Source: Capsicum annuum
Taxonomy: Eukaryota; Streptophyta; Magnoliopsida; Solanales; Solanaceae
Reading direction: 5' to 3'
NCBI RefSeq assembly: GCF_002878395.1
Contig: NW_025862144.1
Span: 17,695 to 81,694, forward strand
Length of the DNA: 64,000 nucleotides
Numbering within the stretch: position 1 is the stretch's first letter; every line of letters begins with the position of its first letter. The translations under genes were made by a program, and so were the position numbers. The notes beneath the pieces are model-generated. The model did no database searches. It saw only the letters and a list, made by a program, of their open reading frames with translations, and had not been told where the DNA came from. Positions 47,553 to 58,799 of this stretch are shown here, one piece after another.

Positions 47553-49350
47553 AGAGACTCACATAGCCCAAAGAAAAAATCATCATAATCATGAAAGGAT
47601 GAAATAAGTACAATAACACATGTGAGTCATCATCTAATTTGTTAATCACTTTCAGTTCATCAAGAATATTAATTCTCATAATGTAAATATCATTTAAATC
47701 TTTCAAAAGAATAACTTTCACAATTCCACTTTCAAATCACTTCACCATTCACCATAGACACAAGGAAACCCACACACACTGTGAGATCCTATAACCGACA
47801 TAAACCATGTGAGCCACATGGAGTCCAAAATCCAACCCACGTTGGGGATAGCCATCCTATCCTTTCCATCAGAGTAGGACTATCGATATCAAATCCACAC
47901 AAAATAGTGATCACTATATAAATCAGCCTCAGGCTCAGTCCTATGGGGGCACGTAGTTCTAGGGAAGTAAGGTCGCTTTATACCTCCCAGTCGATGCTAA
48001 ATATTTCTCCCAGACTTAGCTCAAATCATTTCAAAGACATTCCACAACAAACCAACTTCAGTAATATATAAATATACATTGGGAGCCATCATACTTCCCA
48101 TCTATCAAAATCAACCACGTTGTGGATTTTCTTCACACTCGAGTTCAAAACAACTCCATTAAGACCAAAAGGTCAAATCATTCAAAATATCTCAAATATT
48201 TAATATCTACGTGCTTATAACACACACTTTCTAAAAAAACACAATTTCCAATGGGGATTCATGACCCAAATATCAAAATCATGATAAATATCATTCAAGA
48301 TTCATGCTTTATATCTCCACATATGTAATTCATCTTTCAAAACCATAAACATCAAGATTTCATAATAATCATCATAAGATAAAGAAAATTACCTTTGGGC
48401 ACAAGAACGTAAGAGAGTTCTTGTTGAAAAACCCCACATACCTTGAATGATGAACTTTAGATAGATACTCGTTTTTGAGATGTTAATTATTCCTTTGAAT
48501 GATGGTTCTTGGAGTTCTTGAACTAGGAATTTGGAATCTTGAATAAATTTGCAGAATTAATGGTGAACTTTGGAGGTTCTTGAAGTTGGATGTAGGAGCT
48601 TAGGGTTTTCTTTTTGAGGGAATTTGATGAAATATAACATATAATTCTTCTAATATGCTTTAATATAGGGTTTGGATGGATTTTCAGTGAGGGGGGATGA
48701 CCAAAACGCCCCTAAAAATTAAATAATTCTCGAATCTGTCCTTTGGTGGACTATTTTGATAGTCTGAAGTAGATCAACCATAACATTTTCTCCGATATCC
48801 AAATTGGATGAAACTAAATTCATTAGAAAGAGGACTCTCATATCTTTCCATTTATATACAGTATCTCACCCAGATCATTGTGTACGAGGAGTTATGATTA
48901 TTTGAAGTTGACCCAAAAATTTTCTTTTGATAGGCTGAAGTAGATCGATCATAACTTTTTGCTCTGATAGACAAATTGGATGAAACTATTTTTATTGGAA
49001 AAAGAACTGACAGAGCTTTCCGTTGATACATAGTAGATCACCCAGATCATTATGTACAAGGAGTTATGATCGTTTAAAGTTGGAGCAAAAATAAGCCAGG
49101 CCTCAGTACTTTTTCCTGCATGTTTTATTGTTCACTATTATTCACGGTTCGATCGGGATGTTCATAACTCGTCGCTTGGGTGTCTGTTTTGGATGATCCA
49201 CATATTGTTGGAAATATTATTCGATAATATACGCAATGGTGGGTCATAATCTAAGATATTACGCATGAAAAATTTATAATTCACTCTAGAAGATAGAAAC
49301 CAACACATTTATGCACAAAATTTCAACGAAAAAATTCTCGAGCTATTACA
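47553..49350 (-). repeat. Element I 5' LTR, truncated
   Basis: Begins within the LTR at AGACTCACATAGC (the counterpart of about 42162 in the other LTR) and ends CGAGCTATTACA before the TSD. It still contains the 730 bp missing from the 3' copy. Small frames inside (47521-47721) are repeat-borne. Confidence 0.9.
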
Positions 49351-49856
49351 ACCTTTTTCCTCTGAGTTGGGCTTTGGCATAAGAATATTATATAGTGGGA
49401 CACAAAATTCTTGTGATTAGATATGTTATGGGATAATCGTAGGTTAGAAATGATGAAGTATGTTGATTAATGATGGGGCTTAGATGAATAGTGTCTCGAA
49501 ACTTATGGTCCATTTGTTGTACCTAGTAAGGCGGAAAATGCTTCTAAATCCTGTCTCCCACGAAATCTCATTTCATGATTAGTGATAATGTAAATAAAGC
49601 ATATTATCACCAAATAAACTCATGCCTTATGTTTTGATAATAATTGTTCATATAACTCATGTGCAAGGCCATCCCTATGCAAAGTTTCACTACCTCATGC
49701 CTTGTGCTTATGCATTTCATTAGGGGTTGTCATGAAGCTCTTTTGATGCCTTTTAATATTTTGTTGAGCAAAAATGTTTAATTTGAGGTTATTTTCCTTG
49801 TTTCATACCTTTAGATCTTCAACAAGTCCCTACCCATCATTCAGAGATGAATGATC
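49351..49856 (+). other. Element H interior, piece 3
   Basis: Begins with the second ACCTT of the I insertion. No coding similarity. The last 20 bp, ATCATTCAGAGATGAATGAT, are the pre-polypurine inverted repeat. Confidence 0.75.
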
Positions 49857-49871
49857 CTAAGGGGGAGATAA
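49857..49871 (+). other. Element H polypurine tract
   Basis: CTAAGGGGGAGATAA directly before the 3' LTR. Confidence 0.88.
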
Positions 49872-52293
49872 TGTAACACCCTGCACTTTTAAGCAAGAAT
49901 GTAAACCGTCATTTCTATATGTAAAGGTTCCAAAACCTAATAAATCCTATTCAAATTTAGTGTGTTAATCAATTATGTAGTGTTATAATCTAGTTTATCA
50001 TGAATTGAGATCATAGAGGTCCCCAAACTCAAGTACGAGTTGAAAGCTTTCCTATCGATTAAGTTTTGGTGAGCGTCTAAACTTGACTCAACTTCCATCA
50101 ACCATAAATTTTTGTATATAACGAATTAGAGGTCATAAAATATCTAAAATTAAAGGTCTTTGAGTCTTTTTTCTAACGCCACTGGTTTCTCCTTAATCTG
50201 ATATTGGGGGAAAAGTTATGTTTGTTTTATAGAGAGGTGTCAATCTATCGAGGGTGCGATGGCCAACCCGACGGACCATCAACCCTTCCGTCACCCCAAA
50301 AATAATGAGTTCAGTCAATGTACACGACCACACGGTTGAGGTGATGGTCCTTCATCCTCCTGATGGTCCGTCAACCAAGCCGAGGAAAAATTTGAAGTTC
50401 TAAAGGCGGGATATTTTAAAAAGGGTGTTTTGGTACTTTTCCTTTTCACAAAACCTCCTCAATGGATTTAATCACTCTCTAAATTGTTATTAATAAATCC
50501 TCATTAGTTATACTACATCAAAACTCCCTCTTCACTCTCACAAAAAAGATCAAACTAGGGTTTCCTCCAAGAACAAGAAAGCAAGAAATCAATCCTTAAG
50601 TTCAAGATTTCGAAGGAACAAATAAAGATTCAAGTTCTACACTTTAAACCTTGTAATCTAAGGTAAGTGGGGTTATCCAAAACTACATAGGCATGATGAA
50701 ATCGTTTCAACAACATTTACATGTTAAGTAATCATGAATTTACAAAAGGTTATTGAAATTTCAACTACAATCAAGCATTGTGAATCTTTCTTGTTAATAA
50801 AGTTTTGGTCTCTTGGCCTCTCCCCATAAAATCAATTTTGTTCATATATATATATATATTTATATATATGTGTGTGTGTGTATGGATTCATGTATTTTGA
50901 TGGTTGAAACTTGAATTGAGAGCATGAATAATTTTAATCCCTCTCTTGTTATAAAACCCCTTGTTTTCATATGTTGTGCATTATTAAATTGCATATTGGG
51001 AAGGATGATTCAAATGTCTTTGCTATTTTTAAGCCTTGAAAATGTATATGAACTAAATAGAGGGTGATTCTTGCTAATGTAAATGAAAAGTGGTGATTCG
51101 AAGAGATTGCATGGTTAGTTAACAAAATACTTGACCACCACATGTTTGTTAAAATGTTTAAAAAAAAGATCTTTCCATAATTTGACATTGGTATTGAAAT
51201 ATGAATTCTCTTGAACTGTTTGAATGCCATGGTGGTCCCAAAATTTATGTTTTGAATGGAGGGAGTGGAACATGATATTTTATGGCTTAGAATATATGAC
51301 TTGCAAATCTTGGTATGACGATACCAAAACAGATAATGCCATAACAGACTCAGAATAGAATAGATGTCAGATTTCATTCAAATTTCCAAAATTTGAGTTC
51401 TTAATTATGCATGTTTATAAAAGGTTAAATATTGGCTTAAGATATGTTAGGTGGTTACTTAAACAAGGTACTAGTTAATATAACTCATTGCTCAAAATTG
51501 TATTTTGCCGATACATGTTATTTTATTCGCAAGAGGGATTATATGTTATCCTAGTGCCTTGTGGCATATCAGACTCAGCAACTGTAACTCTTGCGACAAA
51601 CTTGGGTAGGGGCCATACCTGCCAAGTCCACGGTCAATTCCATATAGTCCGTAGTATATAAGACTTGTAGGGTGTACCACCTAGCTAAAAACTAAGACAA
51701 AGATGTTGAGTTGATTTGAAGAACTGTTTTTAAAGGCCTATTTACCATTCCCGTGGATTTTCAATTGGTTTATGATGATGTATTTTTTTCATAAAATGCT
51801 CTCACTTATGTTATTTATTAAAGCACATTATTTTGGATTGCTCTGCATACTAGTACATTTGTATTGACCCTCTATATTTTAGGATTCTAAGACCCAGTCC
51901 CGAGGTCCCTTTACAAAGTAGATTGACTTGTTAGAAGTTTGAAGTTGGTTAGCCTCTCTTACTTTAGAAGGCCTGGTTTTGAAACTTTTCATTATCATTT
52001 TATCTTAATTCATGGTCCGACCAGGGGTCTTGTCCTAGTTTTAGACAAGTTAATTTTTGATGTATTAGAGATTTCACAAACTGAAGTAGATGTTGTCTAG
52101 ATATTTATGGATTTCAGTCTATATTGTTAAATTGAATTCAACACATGACCATGATTCCATTTGTTTACTTTTCCGTATTTTTCCTTATTGTATATGAATG
52201 GTGTTCATGATTGCCAGAAAGAAAAGGGCACCCGGGCCAAGGCCTAGGCTTGGGATTCCCATCGCGGCTAGGGCCTCGGCTCGGGTCATTACA
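49872..52293 (+). repeat. Element H 3' LTR
   Basis: 2422 bp, TGTAACACCC to CGGGTCATTACA. GC-richer cassette at 50240-50395 with repeated GATGGTCC/GACGGACCATC words in opposite orientations. Mixed AT/GT microsatellite at 50846-50882. The minus frame 50967-51377 (136 codons) lies inside and resembles nothing known. The right edge is followed by CGAAG and then copia gag sequence; the matching TSD copy is lost with the 5' end. Confidence 0.9.
50846..50882. repeat. AT/GT compound microsatellite in H LTR
   Basis: A run of TA dinucleotides with one interruption passing into a GT run. Confidence 0.92.
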
Positions 52294-52634
52294 CGAAGAG
52301 ATTGGAGTTTTACAACAATTACCATTGAGGATCCTTGAAATTCAGTTTGCAAAATTCTCCATGCTTACCTCGAAGTGGTGGTTGTTGGAATTTGTGAAAA
52401 CACCGTCTCTTGGACTGCTTGTTGATGGAAGAACAATGTCTTTGCATCCTTCATTTTGTTTTCCTTCAGCTGCTTCTCTTCATTCAGATCTGCATACCCT
52501 GTCTCAATCAACTCCCAAAGATATTGTGACTTAAACAAAGTCTTATTCTTAATGCTCCAGAACTGATAACTTTGTCCTGTAAAAATAGGGATAGAAGGCT
52601 GAGATATGTTCAATGGATTTCAATTGGAAGCCAT
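52294..52634 (-). pseudogene. Copia gag N-terminal part
   Basis: Starts MASN at 52634, then a TGA stop, then NPLNISQPSIPIFTGQ (open from 52613), FWSIKNKTLFKSQ, WELIETGYAD, EEKQLKENKMKDAKTLFF, the recognisable start of plant copia gag, and after a stop AWRILQTEFQGSS up to the junction. Copia gag assembles the particle. Only about 110 codons remain and there are two stops. The plus frame 52211-52534 is a shadow across the junction. Confidence 0.88.
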
Positions 52635-52675
52635 GGGTTTTTTACTATTAATAAGATCACTTCAATCTAAACCTA

Positions 52676-52687
52676 GCTTTGATACCA
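52676..52687 (-). other. Copia primer binding site
   Basis: The minus strand reads TGGTATCAAAGC, the initiator-Met type site, four bases from the LTR start at 52692. Confidence 0.85.
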
Positions 52688-52743
52688 CAGATGTTGGAGA
52701 AAAGATCTCAAACTCACTCAAGAACAAAATATTACAACAACGA

Positions 52744-53207
52744 CAACAACAAAACAAGTATATTCCCACATCATAGGGTCTAGGGAAGGTAGAGTGTACG
52801 TAGTCCATACCACTACCTCTAAAGAAGCAGAGAGGATATTTCTGATTGACCACCGGCTTAAGATAAAGGATGGCATATATAGAAAAAATGCATGGAACAT
52901 GATAAAATAACATAGGTATGACATCCACCAAAAAATTGACCACTGCCAAACAAGGACACCAAATCCCTCTTACCTACTGCCTACGACTCAACCATACACC
53001 TTATCCCTCTATCCTAATGTTTTTTGTCGATACCTTCCTATCCCGGGTCATGTCCTCAGTCCACTATAACTACTCCATGTCATATTTAATAACTTTCCTC
53101 CAGTATTTATTTGGTCTACCCCTACCCTACTTGAAATCGTTCAAGGCCAACCTTTCACACCTACGAAACGGGTCATCCATGCCTCTTCTCATCACATGGA
53201 AAAACCA
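52744..53207 (-). other. LINE 3' part after the RT C-terminal block
   Basis: Continuation of the LINE towards its 3' tail. A GATTGACCACCGGCTTAAG stretch (52843-52861) and the following sequence are the 3' UTR. Minus frames 52662-52949 and 52718-52924 have no known domain. Confidence 0.65.
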
Positions 53208-54670
53208 TCACAACCTAACTTCCCATAATTTAACTTCCACCGACACCACTCCCACCTTCTCCTGAATACTCTCATTCCTAACCCTGTCAAGCCTTGTAAA
53301 AACACACATCCAATACAATATCCTTATTTTCTCCACCTTCAATTTTTTGATATGAGAATTCTTAACTGGCCAACATTCCACTCTATATAACATAGCGGAT
53401 AGTACTGTAACTCTATAGAATCTGCCTTTGAGCTTGGGGCCGCCTTCTAATCACATAAACTTTCCGAAGCGAGACTCTATTTTATCCAACCTTCCCTAAT
53501 ACGATGAGACACATCCTTATCTATCTCTCCATTCCCCTGAATCGTAGATCCAAGTTACTTAAAACTTTCCCTCTTGCAAACTGCCTGGGAATCCAACTTC
53601 ACTACCACTTCTTCCTCTTGCCTCGAGTCACTAAACTTTCACTCCAAGTACTCCTTCTTAGTCCTTCTCAATCAAAAACATTTAGACAGCAGGATTTGTC
53701 TCCAAACCTCTAGCTTATCATTAAAACCTTATCATAACTCATCAATCAAAACTACATCATCCATAGAAAGCATACACCAAGGCACCTCGCCTTGTATGCT
53801 CCTCGTCAACACATCTATCACCATGGCAAAAAGAAATTGACTAATAGTCGATCCCTAGTACAACCCAGTCAAGATTAGGAAATGCTCGAAATCTCCTCCC
53901 ATTGTCCTTAACCGACTCTTTGCCCCTTCATACATGTCCTTAATCGCTCTGATGTACGCCATAGGGGGGCCGTCTCGCCTCCAAGCATCTCCACAGAACC
54001 TCCCTAGGAATCTTGTCCTACACTTTTTCCAAGTCAATAAACACCAAGTGAAGTTATCTCTCTTTCTTTATCAATACTACTTTACCAGTCATCACACTAG
54101 GTGAATTGCATCAGTCATGGAGTGACGAGTCATAAAAACAAATTGATTCTCCGAAATAGACACAATCTTTCTAAACCTTTGTTCCACCACTCTCTTCCAA
54201 ATTTTCATGGTTTGACTTAACAAATTAATACCCCGATAATTATTGCAGCTCTGGATGTCACCGTTGTTCTTATATAAAGGTATCATCGTACTCTATCTCC
54301 AGATCTCAGGCATCATAGCGGACTTTAAAATGATGTTAAACAAGTTAGTCAGCCACCTCAACCCCCGTCCCATAACAAAACATCGAAAAATCTTCCGAAA
54401 TGTCGTCGAGCCTCATCGTCCTACCCCTTTGCATCTTGCAAATAGCATCGCTAACCTCCTCTACTTTAAAATACTGACAAAATCTGAAATCATGACACTC
54501 CCCGGAGTGCTCCAACTCCCCCAGCACAACACCTCTGTCCCCCTCATAATTCAGGAGCCTATGAAAATACGACTATCATCTTTTCTTAATGATGGTGTCT
54601 TCCACCAAAATTCTGCCATCCTCTCCCTTAATGGACATCACTTGATCCAGATCCCGACCCTTTCGCTCCC
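53208..54670 (-). pseudogene. LINE reverse transcriptase, degenerate
   Basis: Reading right to left on the minus strand: FKVEEVSDAICKMQRGRT (about 54345-54480), VIPLYKNNGDIQSCNNYRGI and KRVVEQRFRKIVSISENQFV (54092-54286), FCGDAWRRDGPPMAYIRAIK with DMYEGAKSRLRTMGGD (53855-54037), a catalytic region reading SMDDVVLIDE (about 53745-53780; the usual first residues are changed but both Asp remain) and the C-terminal block RVECWPVKNSHIKKLKVEKI with RLDRVRNESIQEKVG (53208-53393). Several stops and frame changes. Plus frames at 52918, 53504, 53574 and 54243 are shadows. Confidence 0.9.
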
Positions 54671-54955
54671 TGGGGAAAATAACAAAATATTAGAAAGGAA
54701 AAATAACTTGCAGGGAAATGGAATGGCAAAGAGTTTTCTAGAATTGCAAGACTGTTTTTTCCTCTATATCATTCATCCCTGATAAACCCGTATAAATAGC
54801 TTACAAATCAACTAAAGATGCAAAAACAAAGGGTACCAACTACACTAAATAGGCACTAACTCAGTAGTTCTTTCAACTAACAAGAGAAACTTAAGGACTA
54901 AACAACAACTACTCTAGACTAAGTAAAGGATAGTAAATGCTGAAAGAAAGTTTCA

Positions 54956-55464
54956 TTAACTTTTCTCCTCTCTTTTTTTTTGAATCACTTATTCAACAAA
55001 TGGTGTAAATTTAAGATGGAGATTTAAAAAATTCATCAAAAACTTATCGGACCATATCGATATCAATTAAAAATCAAAAAAATGTAAATGGTTTTGAAAA
55101 TATTAAATTTGTTGGTGTTATAAAATAACAAAAAAAGTGATATGTGACATAATTGTTAAAAGAAATAATAAATCAAATTTGCCTTTCTTCATTCATATCG
55201 TGCCATCTTTGTTTGTTGTCTATATGGGTTGAGCGCGATTGGTAACTAGTTGATTTCAAGCGGTATACCCAACAACTACAATTGAAATGTAGTCACCGCT
55301 ACACACTTCTACCTCATGGGTGAAATATTATACCTTTAGTTAGAATTACATATATTTTTTTCCACTACCCAACAGTAATTCGATTAGCAAGAGGTAAGTG
55401 AATAGCTAACATTATTTTGAGTGTAGATCAAACTTGTTATAGTATTTGAAGGTTAGATAATAAC
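54956..55464. other. Apparently non-repeat spacer
   Basis: No LTR, gag, pol, tRNA or other known feature was seen. It starts with a pyrimidine run (TTTTCTCCTCTCTTTTTTTT). It is the only stretch over 300 bp that is not clearly part of an element. Confidence 0.5.
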
Positions 55465-56707
55465 TGTAGTACCCCGAATTTTGGGCTTGAACAAAAACCG
55501 TCATTTCTATGTGTAGATGATCAAAAATCAATAAATACTATGCAAATATGGCATGTTAATCATTTTAGTAGTGTGGGGAATTGAATGAGTTTTTTGTCGA
55601 CATAGGATTCGTCCAAAATGGACACTCGGCGAAGGAGTTATGGTTAATTTAAGTCCTAGTCATAAAACACCGTCATTCCTATCCTTGGTGTGTCATAGAG
55701 AGGGTTTAAATGATGATGGTCAATTTTTAGTGAGACTCCGCAATGGTAGCACGTAGCGGAGTGGGCCAAATTCCTATTCATCTATTTCCAGTGAGCCACC
55801 ATGATAGTGGCATGTCGTGGTGGGCCATAAGATCCGGTTCCCATTTTAAATTTTTCCAATTTCGTTTAGAAGTTAACAAGGGTAGTTTGGACTTTTTTCA
55901 AGTCTCTTAAAATGTTCAAACAAGAGATTTAGACCTCTACAAGTATAATATACGACATTCTCAAGATTTCCCTCAAAACGAAAACCCTAGTTCATATATG
56001 TCTCCTCCAATAAACTCAAGATTCAACCATGGATTTTCAAAATTGATCAGAAATTTGCAATCCACCAATCATTGGCTTTAAGGATCATCCATTATTCTTC
56101 ATAATCAAGGTACGTGGGCTTTTCCAAAAATCTCATGGGTATAGAAATCATGATTTTAAGAAAGGGGTTTTTGAATTCATGAATACATTCATGTTTTAGA
56201 AGCTTTGATAATATTGTTTTGGTCTTTAGGCCTTCCCTCAAATTGATTTGAATTCTATATATGTTCGTGTGCATTGAAAATCGTGAATTGTGAACTGAGA
56301 GAATGAAATATATAATCTCTCTCTCCTATTATTTTATTATTTGATTTACAAGTTATGAATCCTTACATTTTATGGTATACAGAATGTTTCAAGATACTAT
56401 TTGTTTTATATGAAATTCATGATGATTAACAATGGGAGAGAGGAATGATTTAATGATTTTAAGTGTTGAGATTGATAAGCAAAGAAACTTTCGAGATGTT
56501 TTTGAGAAGTTGGCCACTACTTATTGAAATTGTTGAATGAATGGAAAGCCTTTGCATGATTATATTTGTCTTATGATTTAAGATATGACTCTTCTTAAAC
56601 TATATGCATGATCAAGTGACCTGAACATTATTTTAGAATTAAATAATCATATATGGCTTAGAATAATGACTTGCAAGTCTTGGTATGATGATAACAACTC
56701 AGACAAT
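55465..56707 (+). repeat. LTR-like piece left of J
   Basis: Begins TGTAGTACCCC. It has hairpin words in a block at 55730-55830: TCCGC facing GCGGA (about 55735-55760) and CCACCA facing TGGTGG. It is closer to H LTR at its start (AACCGTCATTTCTATGTGTA against AACCGTCATTTCTATATGTA) than to the J 3' LTR. The right half of an LTR and the PBS are missing. Confidence 0.72.
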
Positions 56708-56757
56708 GATGATGCTTAGATTGAGAACTTAAATGAGAGCACGGGATATATAAATGC

Positions 56758-56943
56758 ATAGTCCCAAGGTGTCTGCAAAATCGCGTCAGGTAGAGTCTTA
56801 TTTATGGGTGTTTAGCACACCACACTTATAAACAGGAGGTTACTAGGAATTTAGGAATGTCTCTCTTCTTTGTAATTTAGTTTGTGCAGTAAAGTCTGAA
56901 ATATCCCCTAATCAATGGTCTCTTATATTTCAGAAAAGCTATC
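56758..56943 (+). other. Element J leader
   Basis: Holds GTAGAGTCTTATTTATGGGT and CACCACACTTATAAACAGGA, the leader blocks shared with A and B. No PBS is present to its left. Confidence 0.7.
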
Positions 56944-58262
56944 ATGCCTCCACGTCGCTCCAATGATTAGAATTCCCAAACTGAAGATGTGTGTCCTACC
57001 CATAGGATGAAGATACATAATAGGGTTCGCATAACATGCATCCATCCTACCCATAATTGTTGCTGCTCCAGGAGTCCCTCCCACTCAAACCACACCACCT
57101 AGGGCACCTAGGGATCCCCAGTCTGGGACTAATCACACCCAACCTCCCCAGAGAGAGATATTAAATGCTGAGTTTAGACAATTAATGCATATGATTGCAT
57201 AATTTGTGTCTTTACAGACCTGATGATCGAAGGATGTTGGGTCTACGTCTGGAGCATCCGAGCCTACATGGGTGGGCCAGTTTATGAGGTTGAACCTGCC
57301 TAAGTTTACCAGTACAAAGGTGAAGAAGGAACCACAAGAGTTTGTAGATAAGATGGAGAAAATTTTTTGAGTGATGCATATGGATAATGTTGAAAGGGTT
57401 TAACTAGCAGCTTATCAACTTAAGGAGGTAGAAATCAGTGGTACAATGAGTGAAAAGATTTGAGAGGTGAAAATGTTGAGCCTTTTGTGTGGGGTAAAGT
57501 TATGGAAGCTTTCCTGGACCTATTCTTTCCCCAGGAGTTCAGGGAGTCCAAGGCTGAAGAGTTCAAGAATTTGAAATCGAGGAAAATAAGCATCAAGGAG
57601 TAAACCCAGAAATTCAATCAACTATCCTGTTATGCTCTGAAATTGGCAGAAAATATAAGGGCTCGTATGATGAAGTTTGCTTCCGGTCTTTTGAATGACT
57701 TAGTGTTGGAGTGCAAAGGGGCAATCATGAACAGAGATATGGATTTCTCTAGATTGGCAGTTCAAATATAGCAGATCGAGGAACAGAAAAAGAGGGTTGC
57801 TGAAGCAAGGGAAAAAGATAGACAGGCCAAGAGGGCCAAACCAGTAAAACAGAACTATAGTCAGCACTAAAATGGTAATTGGGGTAACAGATGGCTGAAG
57901 AAAAAGTTTTAGAGCCATGCCCAATCATCGTCCAGTGCCCCAACGCCCAGACCTCCAGTCGATCGGCGGTCCCATAATTTTTAGCCTAGCCAAGGACCGA
58001 GAATGCATGGTACTCAGTCTCAGGAGAGTATAGCTCATACTCCTCAGTCATACCCACATTATGGAAGATATGGAAAAGATAAACCTGGGACGTGTGAGTT
58101 TGTGAATCTTGTTTGTTATTCCTGTGTCCAGCCAAGCCATTTCAAGAGGAATTGCCCCACGGTGAAAGGAAATGTTGGAGGCGCCATGTCTCAGGAAAAC
58201 TCCTTCACAGCACCACCTCCTCCTAAGGGCACTGCTTCAGCTATCGAAAGTGATCACAACTA
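56944..58262 (+). pseudogene. Element J gag
   Basis: ATG 56944 starts MPPRRSND. With many stops it passes through a capsid region (KVMEAFLDLFFPQEFRESKA, EEFKNLKSRKISIKE, ENIRARMMKFASGLLNDLVL, AIMNRDMDFSRLAVQI) and a basic region (KKRVAEAREKDRQAKRAK). The last open stretch (58003-58262) holds the zinc knuckle CYSCVQPSHFKRNC, CX2CX4HX4C. Gag forms the particle and packages RNA; this copy is dead. Confidence 0.86.
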
Positions 58263-58319
58263 GTTGTATGCACTATCTAACCAACAAGATACAGAGGCTT
58301 CACCAGATGTAGTCATGGG

Positions 58320-58796
58320 TATGTTACAAATTTTTTGCATAATTTGTATGTGTTGCTTGACCCAAGGTCTACCTTGTCTTATGTGACCCCATATGTGGAA
58401 TTTAGTTTTGAGTTTGAGCCTAAAGTTATTTTGGAACGTTTTTTTGTATCTACTCTTGTTGGTGACTTTGTGGTAGCTAGAAGGGTGTATAAAAATTGTA
58501 TAGCGATGGTTTGTCACCATGATACTGTGGTGGATCTTATAGAGCATGACATGATTGATTTTGATGCCATCTTTGGAATGGATTGGCTCCACTTGTGCTA
58601 CGTCATCTTAGACTGTAGAATCCAAAAGGTTACTTTCTTTTTTCTGAATGAACCTATGACAGAATGGGAGGGGTATTCCTTAGTACCAAAAGGGAAATTC
58701 ATCTCTCATATCATAGCCTGCAAACTTATATCTAAGGGTTATTTGTATCATGTTATTCAGGTCAAGGATTCTAGTGTTGAGAGTCCTCCTCTCTAG
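58320..58796 (+). pseudogene. Element J aspartic protease
   Basis: Open from 58335. LLDPRSTLSYVTPYVEFSFE is the active-site region (Asp kept, Gly changed to Arg), and DFDAIFGMDWLHLCYVILDC is the family signature. VYKNCIAMV and KGKFISHIIACKLISKGYLY follow, as in elements B and I. A stop after ESPPL (58794-58796) separates it from RT in the same direction. The minus frame 58260-58592 is a shadow. Confidence 0.88.
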
Positions 58797-58799
58797 TCT

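Larger units (their letters stand above)
41596..49350 (-). mobile_element. Element I: Ty3/gypsy chromovirus-like element with the best preserved pol
   Basis: Minus-strand element inserted in H with TSD ACCTT (41591-41595 and 49351-49355). From right to left: 5' LTR remnant 47553-49350, gag second half, protease, RT, RNase H, integrase, chromodomain-like tail, PPT and 3' LTR 41596-43232. A deletion fused gag to the 5' LTR, removing gag start, leader, PBS and about 570 bp of LTR; another removed about 730 bp of the 3' LTR. LTRs belong to the N1 family. The RT/RNaseH/integrase frame is continuous except for three stops and one frameshift. Confidence 0.94.
38413..52293 (+). mobile_element. Element H: 5'-truncated, noncoding LTR element
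   Basis: Plus-strand element kept as interior pieces (38413-38707, 40816-41595, 49351-49856), PPT and complete 3' LTR (49872-52293). Solo LTR G and element I interrupt it, each with a clean TSD. The interior pieces match the C interior in complement, and no coding similarity was found. The 5' LTR and PBS are gone; the left edge is the deletion junction with B. Confidence 0.8.
52735..54680 (-). mobile_element. 5'-truncated non-LTR retrotransposon (RTE-like LINE) in copia LTR
   Basis: Flanked by a 12-bp TSD AACAAAATATTA (52723-52734 and 54681-54692). The plus-strand left end is CAACAACGACAACAACA (52735-52751), the complement of a TTG-rich 3' tail, typical of RTE-type LINEs rather than poly(A). 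The protein on the minus strand is an RT C-terminal two-thirds. At 1946 bp it is truncated at the 5' end, as usual for target-primed reverse transcription. Confidence 0.93.
52294..54955 (-). mobile_element. Ty1/copia element fragment (gag start, PBS, 5' LTR) with LINE inside
   Basis: Minus-strand remnant. A copia gag start lies at 52634 down to 52294, a PBS at 52676-52687, and the 5' LTR from 52692 rightward, split by the LINE (52735-54680) and resuming at 54693. The gag is cut off exactly at the end of H LTR, so H inserted into, or was later joined to, this copia element. The right LTR edge is not clear; 54955 is a guess from the last CA before a pyrimidine run. Confidence 0.75.

Noticed and set aside
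50967..51377. 136-codon minus frame in H LTR
   Set aside because: Inside an LTR, antisense to the element, with no recognisable domain; best seen as chance in AT-rich DNA.
54243..54782. 179-codon plus frame
   Set aside because: Antisense shadow of the LINE RT region, running across the TSD into copia LTR.
54956..54982. Pyrimidine run as a polypurine tract of a copia 3' LTR
   Set aside because: The PBS on the left shows that the copia LTR is the 5' one, so the run is outside the element.
54956..55464. tRNA or other small RNA gene in the spacer
   Set aside because: No cloverleaf, A/B box pair or other RNA signature could be supported by eye.
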